Below, one piece after another: positions 23,075-33,600 of a stretch of 64,000 bases of DNA. This stretch comes from Ceratodon purpureus (taxonomy: Eukaryota; Streptophyta; Bryopsida; Pseudoditrichales; Ditrichaceae), in assembly GCA_014871385.1 (NCBI GenBank), contig CM026426.1:71373377-71437376 (forward strand), in the 5' to 3' direction. Each line of letters starts with the position of its first letter. Within the stretch, counting starts at the first letter, position 1. The notes under the pieces are model-generated. The model was given only the letters and a program-made list of their open reading frames with translations, did no database searches and was not told the DNA's origin. A program made the position numbers and the translations under genes.

Positions 23075-23623
23075 ATGACGACAAATGCCAACTATGATTA
23101 TTCACTTACAGCCCACCATCTACAGCCATTTGTTGAACCCAATCCTAATGCACCGCTCATCACTGAAATGGAGGAGACGTATGGGACATTGTGGGAGTTC
23201 AAAGAGCACATCGAAACATGGAGTTTCGGTGTGAGTCGTTGGCACAACTACGTGTATCTCCGCTATTGTGTCACGGGGCAACCCAATTATCTCCTGTGGA
23301 ATTTATGGGAGAAGATCATCTTCATCGAAGATCACCAAGAGGACTACATAGTGATCCGGCTTAAAGCAATGAATGAAGATGCGAAAGTGATTGACCACAT
23401 CCATTCGATTGTCATCAATGTGAATTCCCATCATGGCAAATTTGATATTGAGAACTTGAAGACGTTGCTACAAGGCTCGCAAATGGAGCCTTTGGTTGAA
23501 GAGTTTGAGAAAATCGGCTACATCCCATGGTTCGATGGATCTGCCAAATCGAACGCAAGAAGACTCCAACAGCTCCATCTCACGTTGGACCGGTATGCTC
23601 TCGAGAATGTCAAGACATCCTGA
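23075..23623 (+). CDS. Uncharacterised 182-aa protein
   Basis: An intact ATG-to-TGA frame with protein-like composition: about 40% charged plus aromatic residues and many Trp, His and Tyr. Landmarks are MTTNANYDYS at the start, ETWSFGVSRWHNYVYLRY near residues 47-64, LLWNLWEKIIFIED near 74-87 and a helical C terminus. No signal peptide, membrane segment or catalytic motif is visible. It sits between TATCGTCG palindromes, so it probably belongs to that element rather than to the host. A short diverged frame with related style follows at 23742. I do not recognise the family. Confidence 0.55.
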   Translation: MTTNANYDYSLTAHHLQPFVEPNPNAPLITEMEETYGTLWEFKEHIETWSFGVSRWHNYVYLRYCVTGQPNYLLWNLWEKIIFIEDHQEDYIVIRLKAMNEDAKVIDHIHSIVINVNSHHGKFDIENLKTLLQGSQMEPLVEEFEKIGYIPWFDGSAKSNARRLQQLHLTLDRYALENVKTS

Positions 23624-23741
23624 GACTTAATTTGAGGTGAAACACAGACAAATTGTCAGTTTGAGGACTTAGTAGCCGCCTCTACTTCTACTGGTGCTGT
23701 GAACGGGGGGAACGGAGTCTCTGAACATAAATCAATGCATC

Positions 23742-23963
23742 TTGACAAAGGACCAGTACGTTATTCGAACATTGCAGAGGGACATTCTGGACTTTGTGAA
23801 GAAGGAACTGATCCAACTCATCAATGTCTCGCAGCGCCAGAAGGTGTGCCTTGCACCAATTGATGTGAAAGGCAATCTGTTGAAAAAGAAGCCCGACAAA
23901 TGGAAAGACATCCAGCAAGGCCGTTTCATGATCATAAATAGTCAGCAGAGCATAATCGCATCC
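23742..23963 (+). pseudogene. Fragment of an uncharacterised coding region
   Basis: The frame starts without ATG and reads DQYVIRTLQRDILDFVKKEL, VCLAPIDVKGNLLKKKPDKW and a short end. It looks like an exon of the same element gene. Its continuation would lie beyond the CACTA insertion at 24003. Confidence 0.35.
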
Positions 23964-24002
23964 TAAGAGCTTCAGGTAACAGGATGCGGTGAGACAAGAA
24001 GA

Positions 24003-24018
24003 CACTACTAGGATTTGG
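24003..24018 (+). repeat. CACTA left terminal inverted repeat
   Basis: CACTACTAGGATTTGG. The outermost CACTA and the next eleven bases match the reverse complement of 39635-39650 apart from two or three positions. Confidence 0.8.
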
Positions 24019-25075
24019 AGGTATATGCAAGGTCAGTGCCGTAGCATATTACAATGTGAGTCGATGGTCCACGGCCCCTAACCGTTGCTGCCACTAAAGC
24101 GCTGTGTGGAGTGTAATGCAAGCAACGCCAATGACATCCATTTGAACGGGCGTTCTCGAACGAGTTTGCCGACGTGGATTGAATCTCTGATAGCGCCATG
24201 TAGCAACTAGCACAAAGACCGAGGTTAGGAGGCACTTTATAAGAGCTTCGCGTTTAGGGTGCCATTTTTTAATTTTTTAATTAAGCATCTTCACCATGCA
24301 TGCTAGCCATGCATCCCCATCTTCCATGGCGGAGGTCCCATCTCTCTACCAAGATGCAACGGCTTGGATTCCAACACAGGATCTCACATCTGAATTTATT
24401 GTGAATGCACCTGCCGATTTAATAATTGTTGATAAACTAATATCTAATGTTCTTATTAACATTCTACGTGGCGCAACTAGAATGGCGAAGGTTCTATCAA
24501 GCCGTGGTGAAGTGTAGCGTGGTTGCATTGGTTTAGGGATATGTTCAGAATGTGAGATTAGGGTGACCGTATAATACCGTGTGGCACGGTGTACTATATT
24601 TGCATTTTGTATTTTTTGAGCACGAATACTCTCATTTGGAATACAAACATACAGGCTATTACAATTCAGAAAATCATAATCACAATCAATATTACGCTGC
24701 AATTGGATGACTAATAAAAACGGAGAAATACAATTAAAGGTGTAAAAGTCACAAAAATGGCTTCTAAATAGTTTGATGTCTCTCAGTTTAAGGTCTGTAC
24801 AAGACTGCACTAATTGAAGGGATCAACTGTGTCAGAATTAGTGAATTCACTCTCTGCCATTTGGAAGTTCGGTAGCAAGGGTAAAGGAGAGAAAATCAGC
24901 AACTGCGGAATACAAAGTGGACAGAGACATGCTAGTCTTCGTCTTCCTCGTCTTCGGAGTCGCTAACGGATCCGGAGCCTTGTAATGGGGCGGTCTCCTC
25001 CTCGTCTTCATGGTCCCCTTTGGATATTGAATTGAGAGCCTCCTCTGAACTCGTGTTCCCAGCGTCTCGGCTCCC

Positions 25076-27915
25076 CTATGTTCCACTTTCGTCCTCGCTG
25101 TCACTACTTGTATCCTCTCCTTTTGAGTAGCTGGAGTCAGATCCATCGTCTTCATCGCTCTCCTCTTCCTCCAAGCTTGTATCTTCTTTTTGTTTCTTTC
25201 CCTTGTCCTTCAATTCCTTGGTGATTTCCTTTGCAACTTGTACTGCTTCTTGCAATTTATCGCTGACATTACCATGGCGCACGTTATCTAGTGTGGCAGG
25301 GATTCCATTTTGCTTCGCAAAGATAATCTCATCTTTAGTTGGTGCCCTCTCAAAATCATCCATCTACGACATATTACACAGACTTGAGAGCTGCGGTGAA
25401 TAGTACTATCGAGACAATTGACTATGCCGTGGGTTCTAAAGAGGATGAGAGGGGTGATTCTACCAAAAGACGACGAGAGTTTTTGTGAAATCAAAACAAA
25501 GGAGAGAAAGTGCTTACAAAGACAGAGATTAGCCCTTGCACTCCTCTTGGGCCTAGCTTATGGGTGAAGCCCTTCCTCCTGGTGCGCTCATCGGCAGCCA
25601 CCTTGCATTTGTCAGATTTAGCTTGGAATTTCAGGTTAGATAGTGAGTCATAAATAGCATTCTAAGAGTTTAGAGTTACACCACCAGCCACCTGGACACT
25701 ATTCTTATGGTTAGCCCTAGCAAAAGTCTTCCTTAATTGCACACGCTTCTCCCTAATGTTATTTCCAAACAGCTGCATAACATAAGCATCATCCCAATCT
25801 ATAGGGTACAATTTCTTCAATCTCAGTTTAAATCTCACTTTTGTTAGAGGATTGTGTTGGGACCAGTCAAGGTGCCATGGGAAGGTATACGCTGCTGTTT
25901 CAAAATTAAAGTCCTTCATGTGCCTTTAGAACTAGCCTATGGGTTGTGCCATAGAATTCACCTTGCATGGAGGCACATCCATCACAGCGTCCCACGTCCC
26001 TACAGAGGCAGGGTCAAGAAATAACATGCTACCAGATGCTGACAGGAATACAACTAGATTACTTGAGTCACTCGAAGGGTCCCTAGCACCACCTTTTTAG
26101 CCACCCACCTGCTTTACTTTGACTGCAGTAGGTTGGTTTGCTCCTCTGATCCTCTTGCCTTTCGAGCTTTCCCGTGGGCTGTGATTCAACTTCATAGTTA
26201 GCTTGTTTTTTTGCTCTTGTAATTCCAGAAGCATCTTATCAATATGAGCTACAATGCTGAGGTCGTATCACCTTCCTTCTGAACCGGCCCCGTTCCATTC
26301 CTCTGATCGAGACTGTCTTTCTCCTTGCGTTTCTTCTCCTTGGTTTTCTTGGTTGGGACATTCAAGGCCTTGCAACCTTCTAAGCCGCAGCCAACACCGC
26401 TTTTTTTACATGAGCACTTGGCATTCCGTTTCGGCTGCTTAGAGGCCCCCCCCTGTACAACGACCAGATCCTCGCACAATTGTTCTACACAGGTGGCGTC
26501 AATTTTTCAGAAGCATACAAACAGAAGAGAGTGAAAGCATGGTTTGGGAAAAGGGTGATGGGAATGTGAGGGAAAAGGCCCGTACCTTTGGGTTAGTGTC
26601 GATGAATCCGCTTTGCGATGCTGGGAGAGATTTCCTTTGGTGCCGCATCTAGAGTGACGTCCGCACGTCTCGTGGTAGGTTTCTTGGGGGGCCGGTTGAT
26701 GGGACAATTTTTTATTTTAAGCTGCAGGCCTAGGGAAAGGTTGAGGACGAATGCAGCAAGGATGATCAGGGGATGGGGGGTGACGAGGGAGGCAAGCTTG
26801 GGGGAGTCGGTGCCAAGGGGTATCAAGGTTACTAGGTACTATTTCTCCACTCCCGGTGTACGATGTGACGATGTTCATGCAGCTTGGTACTAATTCATTG
26901 TTCACAGGCTAGGATGTGAGAGTCTGAGGGTGCATCCTATCGATGGGGGCGAGTGTTCTCAATTCTGGGACATTTGAAAGAGGTGAGGTTGGAGGAGGGT
27001 TAGACTCGGTCAATGCACACTCTGGCGGAGCATAGGGATCTGCCAGATCCGGGAATTCGGCGAATTCAATTGGTAGGGGTGGATCGTCCTCTAACATTGC
27101 AGGAGGGTTTAGGGGTAGAGACTGACTTAGGGTCTGAGCTCGGGGAAGTGACGGGATTGTAGGAGGGCATAGGGGAGGTGATGGAGAATCAGGTTAAGTG
27201 ACAAGGGGTTCTGAAGAGGAGGAAGCCGGTACAATTTTCTTGGCAAGGGAGACGAGGAGGGGAGATGGAGAAACCGGTGAATGTGAGTTTCCCACATTAG
27301 GGGAAGGAGCGAGAGGCGGTTTAGATGGAATTGCTGGGCCTGCACAGGCAGGGGCCGGATCTGCCATGGTGAAGAGAGGCAAGTTCAGAGATTCTATTGG
27401 GGTCGACTCCGAGGCAGTGCTAGGGCAGGGTGCTGAGGTTTGCGGCAGAGCTTGTTTTGGGAGTACCAACGCTCTTTGGGTGCTGGGGGAGCATCACCAA
27501 CACCGCGAGGGTAAAGCGGTAGGAGCGGCGCTCTAAGAGTTGTGCAGTCACCGAGTTCTGGAACTGCATCGACTTGGTTCTCCTCAGCTTCAGTGCGCAC
27601 CATAGGTAAGGTGGCGCTTTTTGGTGAGAGCAGCGCAGTCTCATTTACAGAGTGTGTACCCCTACTGTTGGCCCGATTGCTTCCACTACGTGAGCGTCCA
27701 GTGGGGTTTGGTCCTCCACGGTTCGAGTGAAAACTACCTATTGGAGCTGGAGATTCCTCACTACTTGCGTCTCCTTCCACTGACGGTTGAGGCTTCCTTT
27801 GCAATTCACGTGAAAGGTTTTCCTCCCGTCTCAAGGAAAGCGTCTTCTTCTTCTTCGCTAGAGAAGTTATCACCAGCCTGATTTTGCGAGTCTTCGAGTT
27901 GATCTTCATCTCCAT
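25076..27915 (-). pseudogene. TNPA-like accessory gene of the CACTA element
   Basis: Transcribed away from the transposase gene. An ATG at 27915 opens a basic then Ser/Pro-rich region (27394-27915), followed by proline-rich pieces (26909-27469). A Lys/Arg segment with a CXC-like cluster follows (KCSCKKSGVGCGLEGCKAL, about 26350-26430). A helical exon (25662-25919: DWDDAYVMQLFGNN, REKRVQLRKTFARAN) and its continuation (25540-25640: ADERTRRKGFTHKLG) resemble the plant En/Spm Transposase_24 type. An acidic coiled end (25076-25363: DDFERAPTKDEIIFAK, then Glu/Asp/Ser) closes it. Stops such as the TAA near 26593 break it. Exact exon joins are not all resolved. The family binds subterminal repeats. 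Confidence 0.5.
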
Positions 27916-27950
27916 ATTCTTTGCGGCCGCATCAAATTGTCCTCCCTCCG

Positions 27951-27992
<42 letters not shown>
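27951..27992 (+). repeat. Poly-C run (42 C)
   Basis: Forty-two consecutive C, the longest homopolymer here. On the minus strand it is a G tract 36 bp upstream of the ATG of the TNPA-like gene, so it lies in its 5' leader or promoter. Confidence 0.85.
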
Positions 27993-27994
<2 letters not shown>

Positions 27995-28356
27995 GTCCTT
28001 TCCTCTGTGTCGCTTGCAAGGTGCAGGCTGTGGAGTCACCGAGTCTTGCACGGGAGAGCTCTGTTCAGCTGCGCCTTTGATAGGGGACAGTATCGAGGAA
28101 AGGGCTTTTGGTGGGCGGTGTGGTGAAACTCCCGCCAAAATGTAATTGGTAAAATTTACAAATAGTGGTAAGTCACGGGAATAGGTCTTTTCGTTTAACT
28201 TTTATCGTAACTAAAGGTCAGTGTAGTAAGTAAAGAACTATAGAATTAAAGTATTTCCTTAAAAGAATCTTTTTAAAACTCTAATGTCTTAATTACCCCA
28301 AGTCTCTCATTACACAAGTAATTCATACTTCTAATTGATTTAAGGGTCATTGGAGT

Positions 28357-29681
28357 TCAATTTGACAAGTACCATCTCTCGGTTCATTGCCATCAATTCC
28401 TTCCAAGTTCAATTAGACAATGAATTTTTATGCATATGCAAGTTCATTCATTACTAGATTAGAATCTAGTGTTCTACCTATATGTGCCTAGGAATGATGC
28501 TTTGGGATATGTTATGATAGATTAACTTATCTCAAGCAACTCTTTGCTTGTCTTCATCTTTTTCCTCCCATCCATCCCATTTCAATTAGACATGTAATCA
28601 CTGTCTATTCATTGACATTCAATCTTACTCCAAATCTATCATTCATCTCAACTATACTTCTCAATTGCATTACTCAATCATACTACAATGACTGTACTAT
28701 GTTCTCCAATGGAATACATTCAAGTTTTATTACAATGAAAACTAATAATCATCAAGGTTGATCACTCCTTAACAATTAATTCCACTTTTGTCCATCAATG
28801 TACTCAGTCTATTCATCATGCTTTAAGTCATTCTCAGTCTTCCATTTCAAATGGCTAATATAAATTAAGAGACTATCAAGTAATGCTCAAGTTACTGTTT
28901 CAACACTCACAAGGAATTCTCACTTTTCCATAACACTCATTTACAACAATACAATGTCAATTGGACAAACTGTTGTATTAACTATGTGGGATTCCTGTCT
29001 TTCTATTTACTCAGTAAATCTCCATTCACTCTCAGTTCAAATAGACAGATACATACACTCTTCACTTTGCTCCATAATCATCTCCATTATCAAATAGACA
29101 GTATCCAGGTTGAGCCACCACATGCACTGTAACTCCCACCCACTCTCCACTGTATCAATTAGATATGGGTCATGTGAGTCAATTTGACAATGTATGTGTG
29201 CACATGGATGCATGCTGGACCACCATCTTGTTCATTTGACCAGTTTCAACTATACATTATGCAGTATGCAATAGAATCCAATTGTCAATTAGACAGTAGC
29301 CAGTTTAATCAGACTTTCCATTCTATTTTCTATAGTGTACATATGAATTCACAATTCAGCAGAACTATAGTTTCAATTTAACAAAGAGCTTTGCAAATCA
29401 ATTAGAGAGTGAATTCCTCATATTCAAGTTGACAATCAATTAGACAATGGAATTCTATTTTTTATAATTTTTACAAAATGTGACTATCACTCACACAGTG
29501 TTGTGTGGTGTGGTGAAGTTATTCCTTCTTCTTCCTTGTTTCCTAGTTATGCCTTAATTTCCAAAAGGTGTGTCCATAGGTAGAGTCAAATTGACAAGTC
29601 GTGTCCCCTGATTTCTACACTATGTCTATTTGACTCTCAATCAGATTTCTACAATCACCAACTACATGGAATTCAAATAGA
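28357..29681. repeat. Array of ~15 copies of TCAA(A/T)T(A/T)GACA
   Basis: Copies or one-mismatch variants at about 28357, 28409, 28582, 28957, 29037, 29089, 29156, 29179, 29231, 29285, 29398, 29423, 29435, 29587 and 29670, all in plus orientation, set in AT-rich non-coding DNA between the divergent TNPA-like and TNP2 genes. Spacing is irregular. En/Spm TNPA binds a repeated 12-bp motif, which makes a protein-binding array a reasonable reading. Confidence 0.7.
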
Positions 29682-29740
29682 CTTAGTAAATTAGTCATAT
29701 TTATGTTGTATTTCCCGAAAGGAACTTTTCTCAAAAAAAG

Positions 29741-30001
29741 TCAGCTCACAACGCTCTGCTGTCGGCTCGCTTTCCCCGTGGAGGTACTCATGACTTCCAA
29801 TTTCCCCATCCGCGTCTTTACCTTCCTGCGCCGCCGACGTCTTGATGTTTCCAATGTTGGCATACTAGGGTCACAGGTCGAGGTAGGTTTTGGGGGGTCT
29901 TTGTGCTTTGGGACCTCCTGGCGGCGACTCCGCTTGGGCATTGCGCAGTGCACCCGAGCTTCCCACAAGGCGAGGGAGCGCTGTACTCTGTAAAAACGCA
30001 A
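29741..30001 (-). other. Short Arg/Lys-rich frame
   Basis: An 86-codon minus frame with MPKRSRRQEV and a run of six Arg. It could be a 5' exon with a nuclear localisation signal for the minus-strand accessory gene, or chance. No other support. Confidence 0.25.
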
Positions 30002-30639
30002 TGCCCTAATTAGCCCAAATTAGCTTACTTTCGAAATGTTGCTCAAAGTCATGTGATCTTAGAGGGTTCGCAGCAATGTACTCTGGAGGGACAGAGAACT
30101 TGCAGGAGTATAATAAAACTTACTTCGCAATGTACTGAATGTGCGTATGGAATAACTTACCGAGGTTTTAGGATGGCTGGAGACGCCCTCGAGGAATACG
30201 CGACCTGAACTCCTATGGAAGAACCTGAGCAGCCCATAGTAAGGTCAAAAATTAGTAATGCGACATAGAGCCGCATAGTACAAGAGTGAACTTGGGTAAT
30301 GTAGCATCTATCCTATGACATCCAGTGTCGGAATCTGATTTTTACGGTTGCATTTGGAGAGGATCACTAACACAGTGGCTATGGCAAACAGTTCGAGCTC
30401 GGGGCATGGTGGAGATCAGGCTCTAAGTATACTTTGGGAGTTCTTGACTACTGCGAGGAAACAAAAGACGACAGCAACACATCAAAGCAAAGAAGGACGG
30501 GGCTTACTTGGTATTGGGCCCAGCGTCAAACGGAATTGCTGGCCGATCAAGGAAAATGGGCGATCCCAGCGACGCTGTAGAGAATCCCGCCACGATCACG
30601 CTGCAGTTATCTTAGTATGTCAATTTTAGGAGAGTGTTT

Positions 30640-33600
30640 TTAGCATTCTTCTGCAGATCATCTGGCTTCATCGTCTTTCGGAAGAGACCAGCAAGACAAA
30701 TCGCACTAGCGCAGGAAGAGTACAAGGAAATTGAGCTAAAAAAACACATCTGTGCGTGCCTAAGGGAGCTCAGAATTCGAAAGTACAACATACGGTTTGA
30801 CAAAGAAGGAGTCCTCTCTCGGGTGGAAGAAGAGGTACGTGTCAACTCTAACCAGAACTGTACATGATCTGTTTCCGAAATGTACAACTGTCGTACATGG
30901 TATTGAGCTCGATGATCTAAGAAGACTCCAAAATGTACAGACATTTCCGGAATCTTCTCGACATGTACAGTATGGTTGAATACGGATCATTCTCTTGTAA
31001 GCGTAAGTGGATCACAAAAGTGTCTACCAATGTATTCTGGAAAGCACAATGAATCCAGTTGGCCACAAACTTTTGTACAATAAAAATTGACTACTAGGAC
31101 CAAACTAAATTCTAGTGTATTGCAGGAATATTTGGTAATATTCGTTGCATGTCCACCCCTTCGCTAAGGCTCAGTTTGAATGTAACTGAAATAGGAAATT
31201 CATGAGGACGCATAGAACCGTGCAAGCCACAAACCGTGTACTCGAGGAAGAACTACTTGGCAAAGGGGATTTACGAGAAGGCATTGCAAGGGCAGAACCT
31301 ACACGGAAGAGAAGGAGGATCCATTTTGCCAGAATTGTCAACCAGTAGGGACCAGAGTTCAAGGTTTATTGCCCATATCGCAAGTGTGATCTGAAAGTGA
31401 CGCCCACACTGAAATGAAAGAACATTTGTGATGACCACATTGCACTCCATGGTTACGTTGTGAGGTGGAAGGTGAATTTCCCGACTCACATATATTAGTG
31501 TGGTTAGTACTGTATATGATATTGTAGGATGTGAATAGTTGCAAAAGTGATTTATGATTTCTTATGCACACAAGATTTAGATATCTTAATCATTAATATA
31601 AAGCGATAACCCACTAAGGATTTTGTGACACATCTTACTAACTACTTGATGAATCAAGAGCTGAAAGGACTCTACAAGCGAAACAAATTGATGGTGGTAA
31701 CTGATTTTTTAGTACCCTTAGTCACTGCCACATCATATGAATTAAATTTGGTCCCGAGGATGAAAGAGTAGCCCTATTATGTATACACTTTGAGTTCCAA
31801 GGGTCGTCAATATAGATAAATGCTCACAGTTATATTGATCACCTTTGAGGAGTCATTACCCTCGTAATTTTTTTGCAGCTACCATGAAGTGCCCTGTAAT
31901 GCAAAGTATTTAATATACCAAAATTTTGATATGTCCTCAGGATCGTTGGATTTTTAGTTGAGCAATAACGAACTCCTTCCATTCATTACATGTGCCGTTG
32001 ATTAGCACATTTGTGGGTGAGAAATTAAAGGCAGTGACATCATGTGGCATTTATGTCATGTCGCATTAAGGAGGGATGGGTATGGAACAGGCCGTGTATG
32101 ACAGCCAAATGCTAGAAATCACGGGAGGGCAGGGCCAAGAGAACTTTGTCGAGGGTGTTAGTTCGCCCAATGCAGCGGAGGCACCTGTCGCTGACCCCAC
32201 ACACGACCTCCCCACTGCCACAGGGGACAAATCTGCGTGGCAAGATGACCTCACATTTGAAGACATGCTTGCCCACCACGGCACCTGTGACCCTGCTGCG
32301 ATCAGAGTGGAGTTCTCAGCCGGTCCAGATCCAGAGATGACATTCCTAGAGAGAGAAGCCTCAACAAAACTGTACGAAGGGGCAACATCATCCAGACTAA
32401 AAATTATAGTTGAGTTCCTAAACATACAAGCTCGTCACGAATGGTCAAACCTAGCCATGGACGATATTCTTTCTACAGTTTCAAATCTGGTTATTGCCCC
32501 GCATCTGAATTCCAAGATGCCTCGTACTCGACAAGAAGCCCGCAAGGTTATTACAGATGTTGGACTTGATTATACAGTAATACATGCTTGTCCATGTGAT
32601 AAGACACTTTACTTCGGTCCATTGGAGGCCGCAACATTCTGTCCAAAATATAAACTTTCTCGTTACGGGAGCACGATGCAGAAGGCCACGGTTCCTCGCA
32701 AGGTATCACCCTCTTCCACTATTGCAGCCAACCCTCATTAGGAATACACTGATTTTTCCAATATGCTTGTTAAGCGAACTCAGGTACTAACTCTTTTTTT
32801 TAATTCCAGAAAATGTTCTTCTTCCCTGTCATACCTAGGCTTCTTGCTCACTTCAGAAGCATGGAACTAGCCCCGTTAATGACGTGGCATTCCAAGAATT
32901 ACAGCGACGATGGAAATATGAGAGTCCCAGCAGACAGCCTGACATGGCAAACAATATTAGAGAACCCCAAGTTCACCTGTATGGCTAAAGAGCCAAGAAA
33001 CGTTTGGTTAGGTTGCTCCATGGATGGAGTGAATCCATACTCCAACAACTCAGCAAGTCATTCTACATGGCCAATCATGTTAGTCTATACAATCTTCCCC
33101 CCTGGCTGACAATTGAGAACCGCCACATCATGTTGTCAGCCATCATACCAGGTACTATCGTACATCATATTAGTACTTGTTAATTGCTTGGTTTATGATC
33201 AACCATTGTTTTAATTTTCCTCTTCTCACTTCCGGAGCTCTGTCATGATTTCATAGGGAAGAAGAAAGTTAAGGACATGAACACGTATCTACAGCCCATG
33301 ATCAGTGAATTGCTTACTTTGTGGAAAACAGGGGTAGACGCTGTAGATGTGTCAGCGTCGCCTACCCAAAAACACTTCAATCTGAAGGGCATGTTAGTGT
33401 GGACAATGCATGATTTCCCCAGGTAAGGGGTCTGTTCTTCTTTGCAAACTCAAGGACACAACACTTGCCCTCCCTGCGGACCGGACGAGTTGGAGTCACA
33501 CAGATTTAAAGCCTTGAAAAAGGTAATCTACATGGAACATAGGAAGTATCTACCCTATGGCCACAAGTTATGCCATAGACGTCATGATAAGGAATTTGGC

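Larger units (their letters stand above)
21700..24002 (+). mobile_element. Unrecognised element, left half
   Basis: It is defined by recurrent TATCGTCG-type palindromes (21723, 21832, 22806, 22985) around an intact 182-codon ORF. The CACTA element interrupts it at 24003, and the same palindrome type reappears right of the CACTA element at about 39920. Ends are unknown. It could be part of a DNA transposon. Confidence 0.35.
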
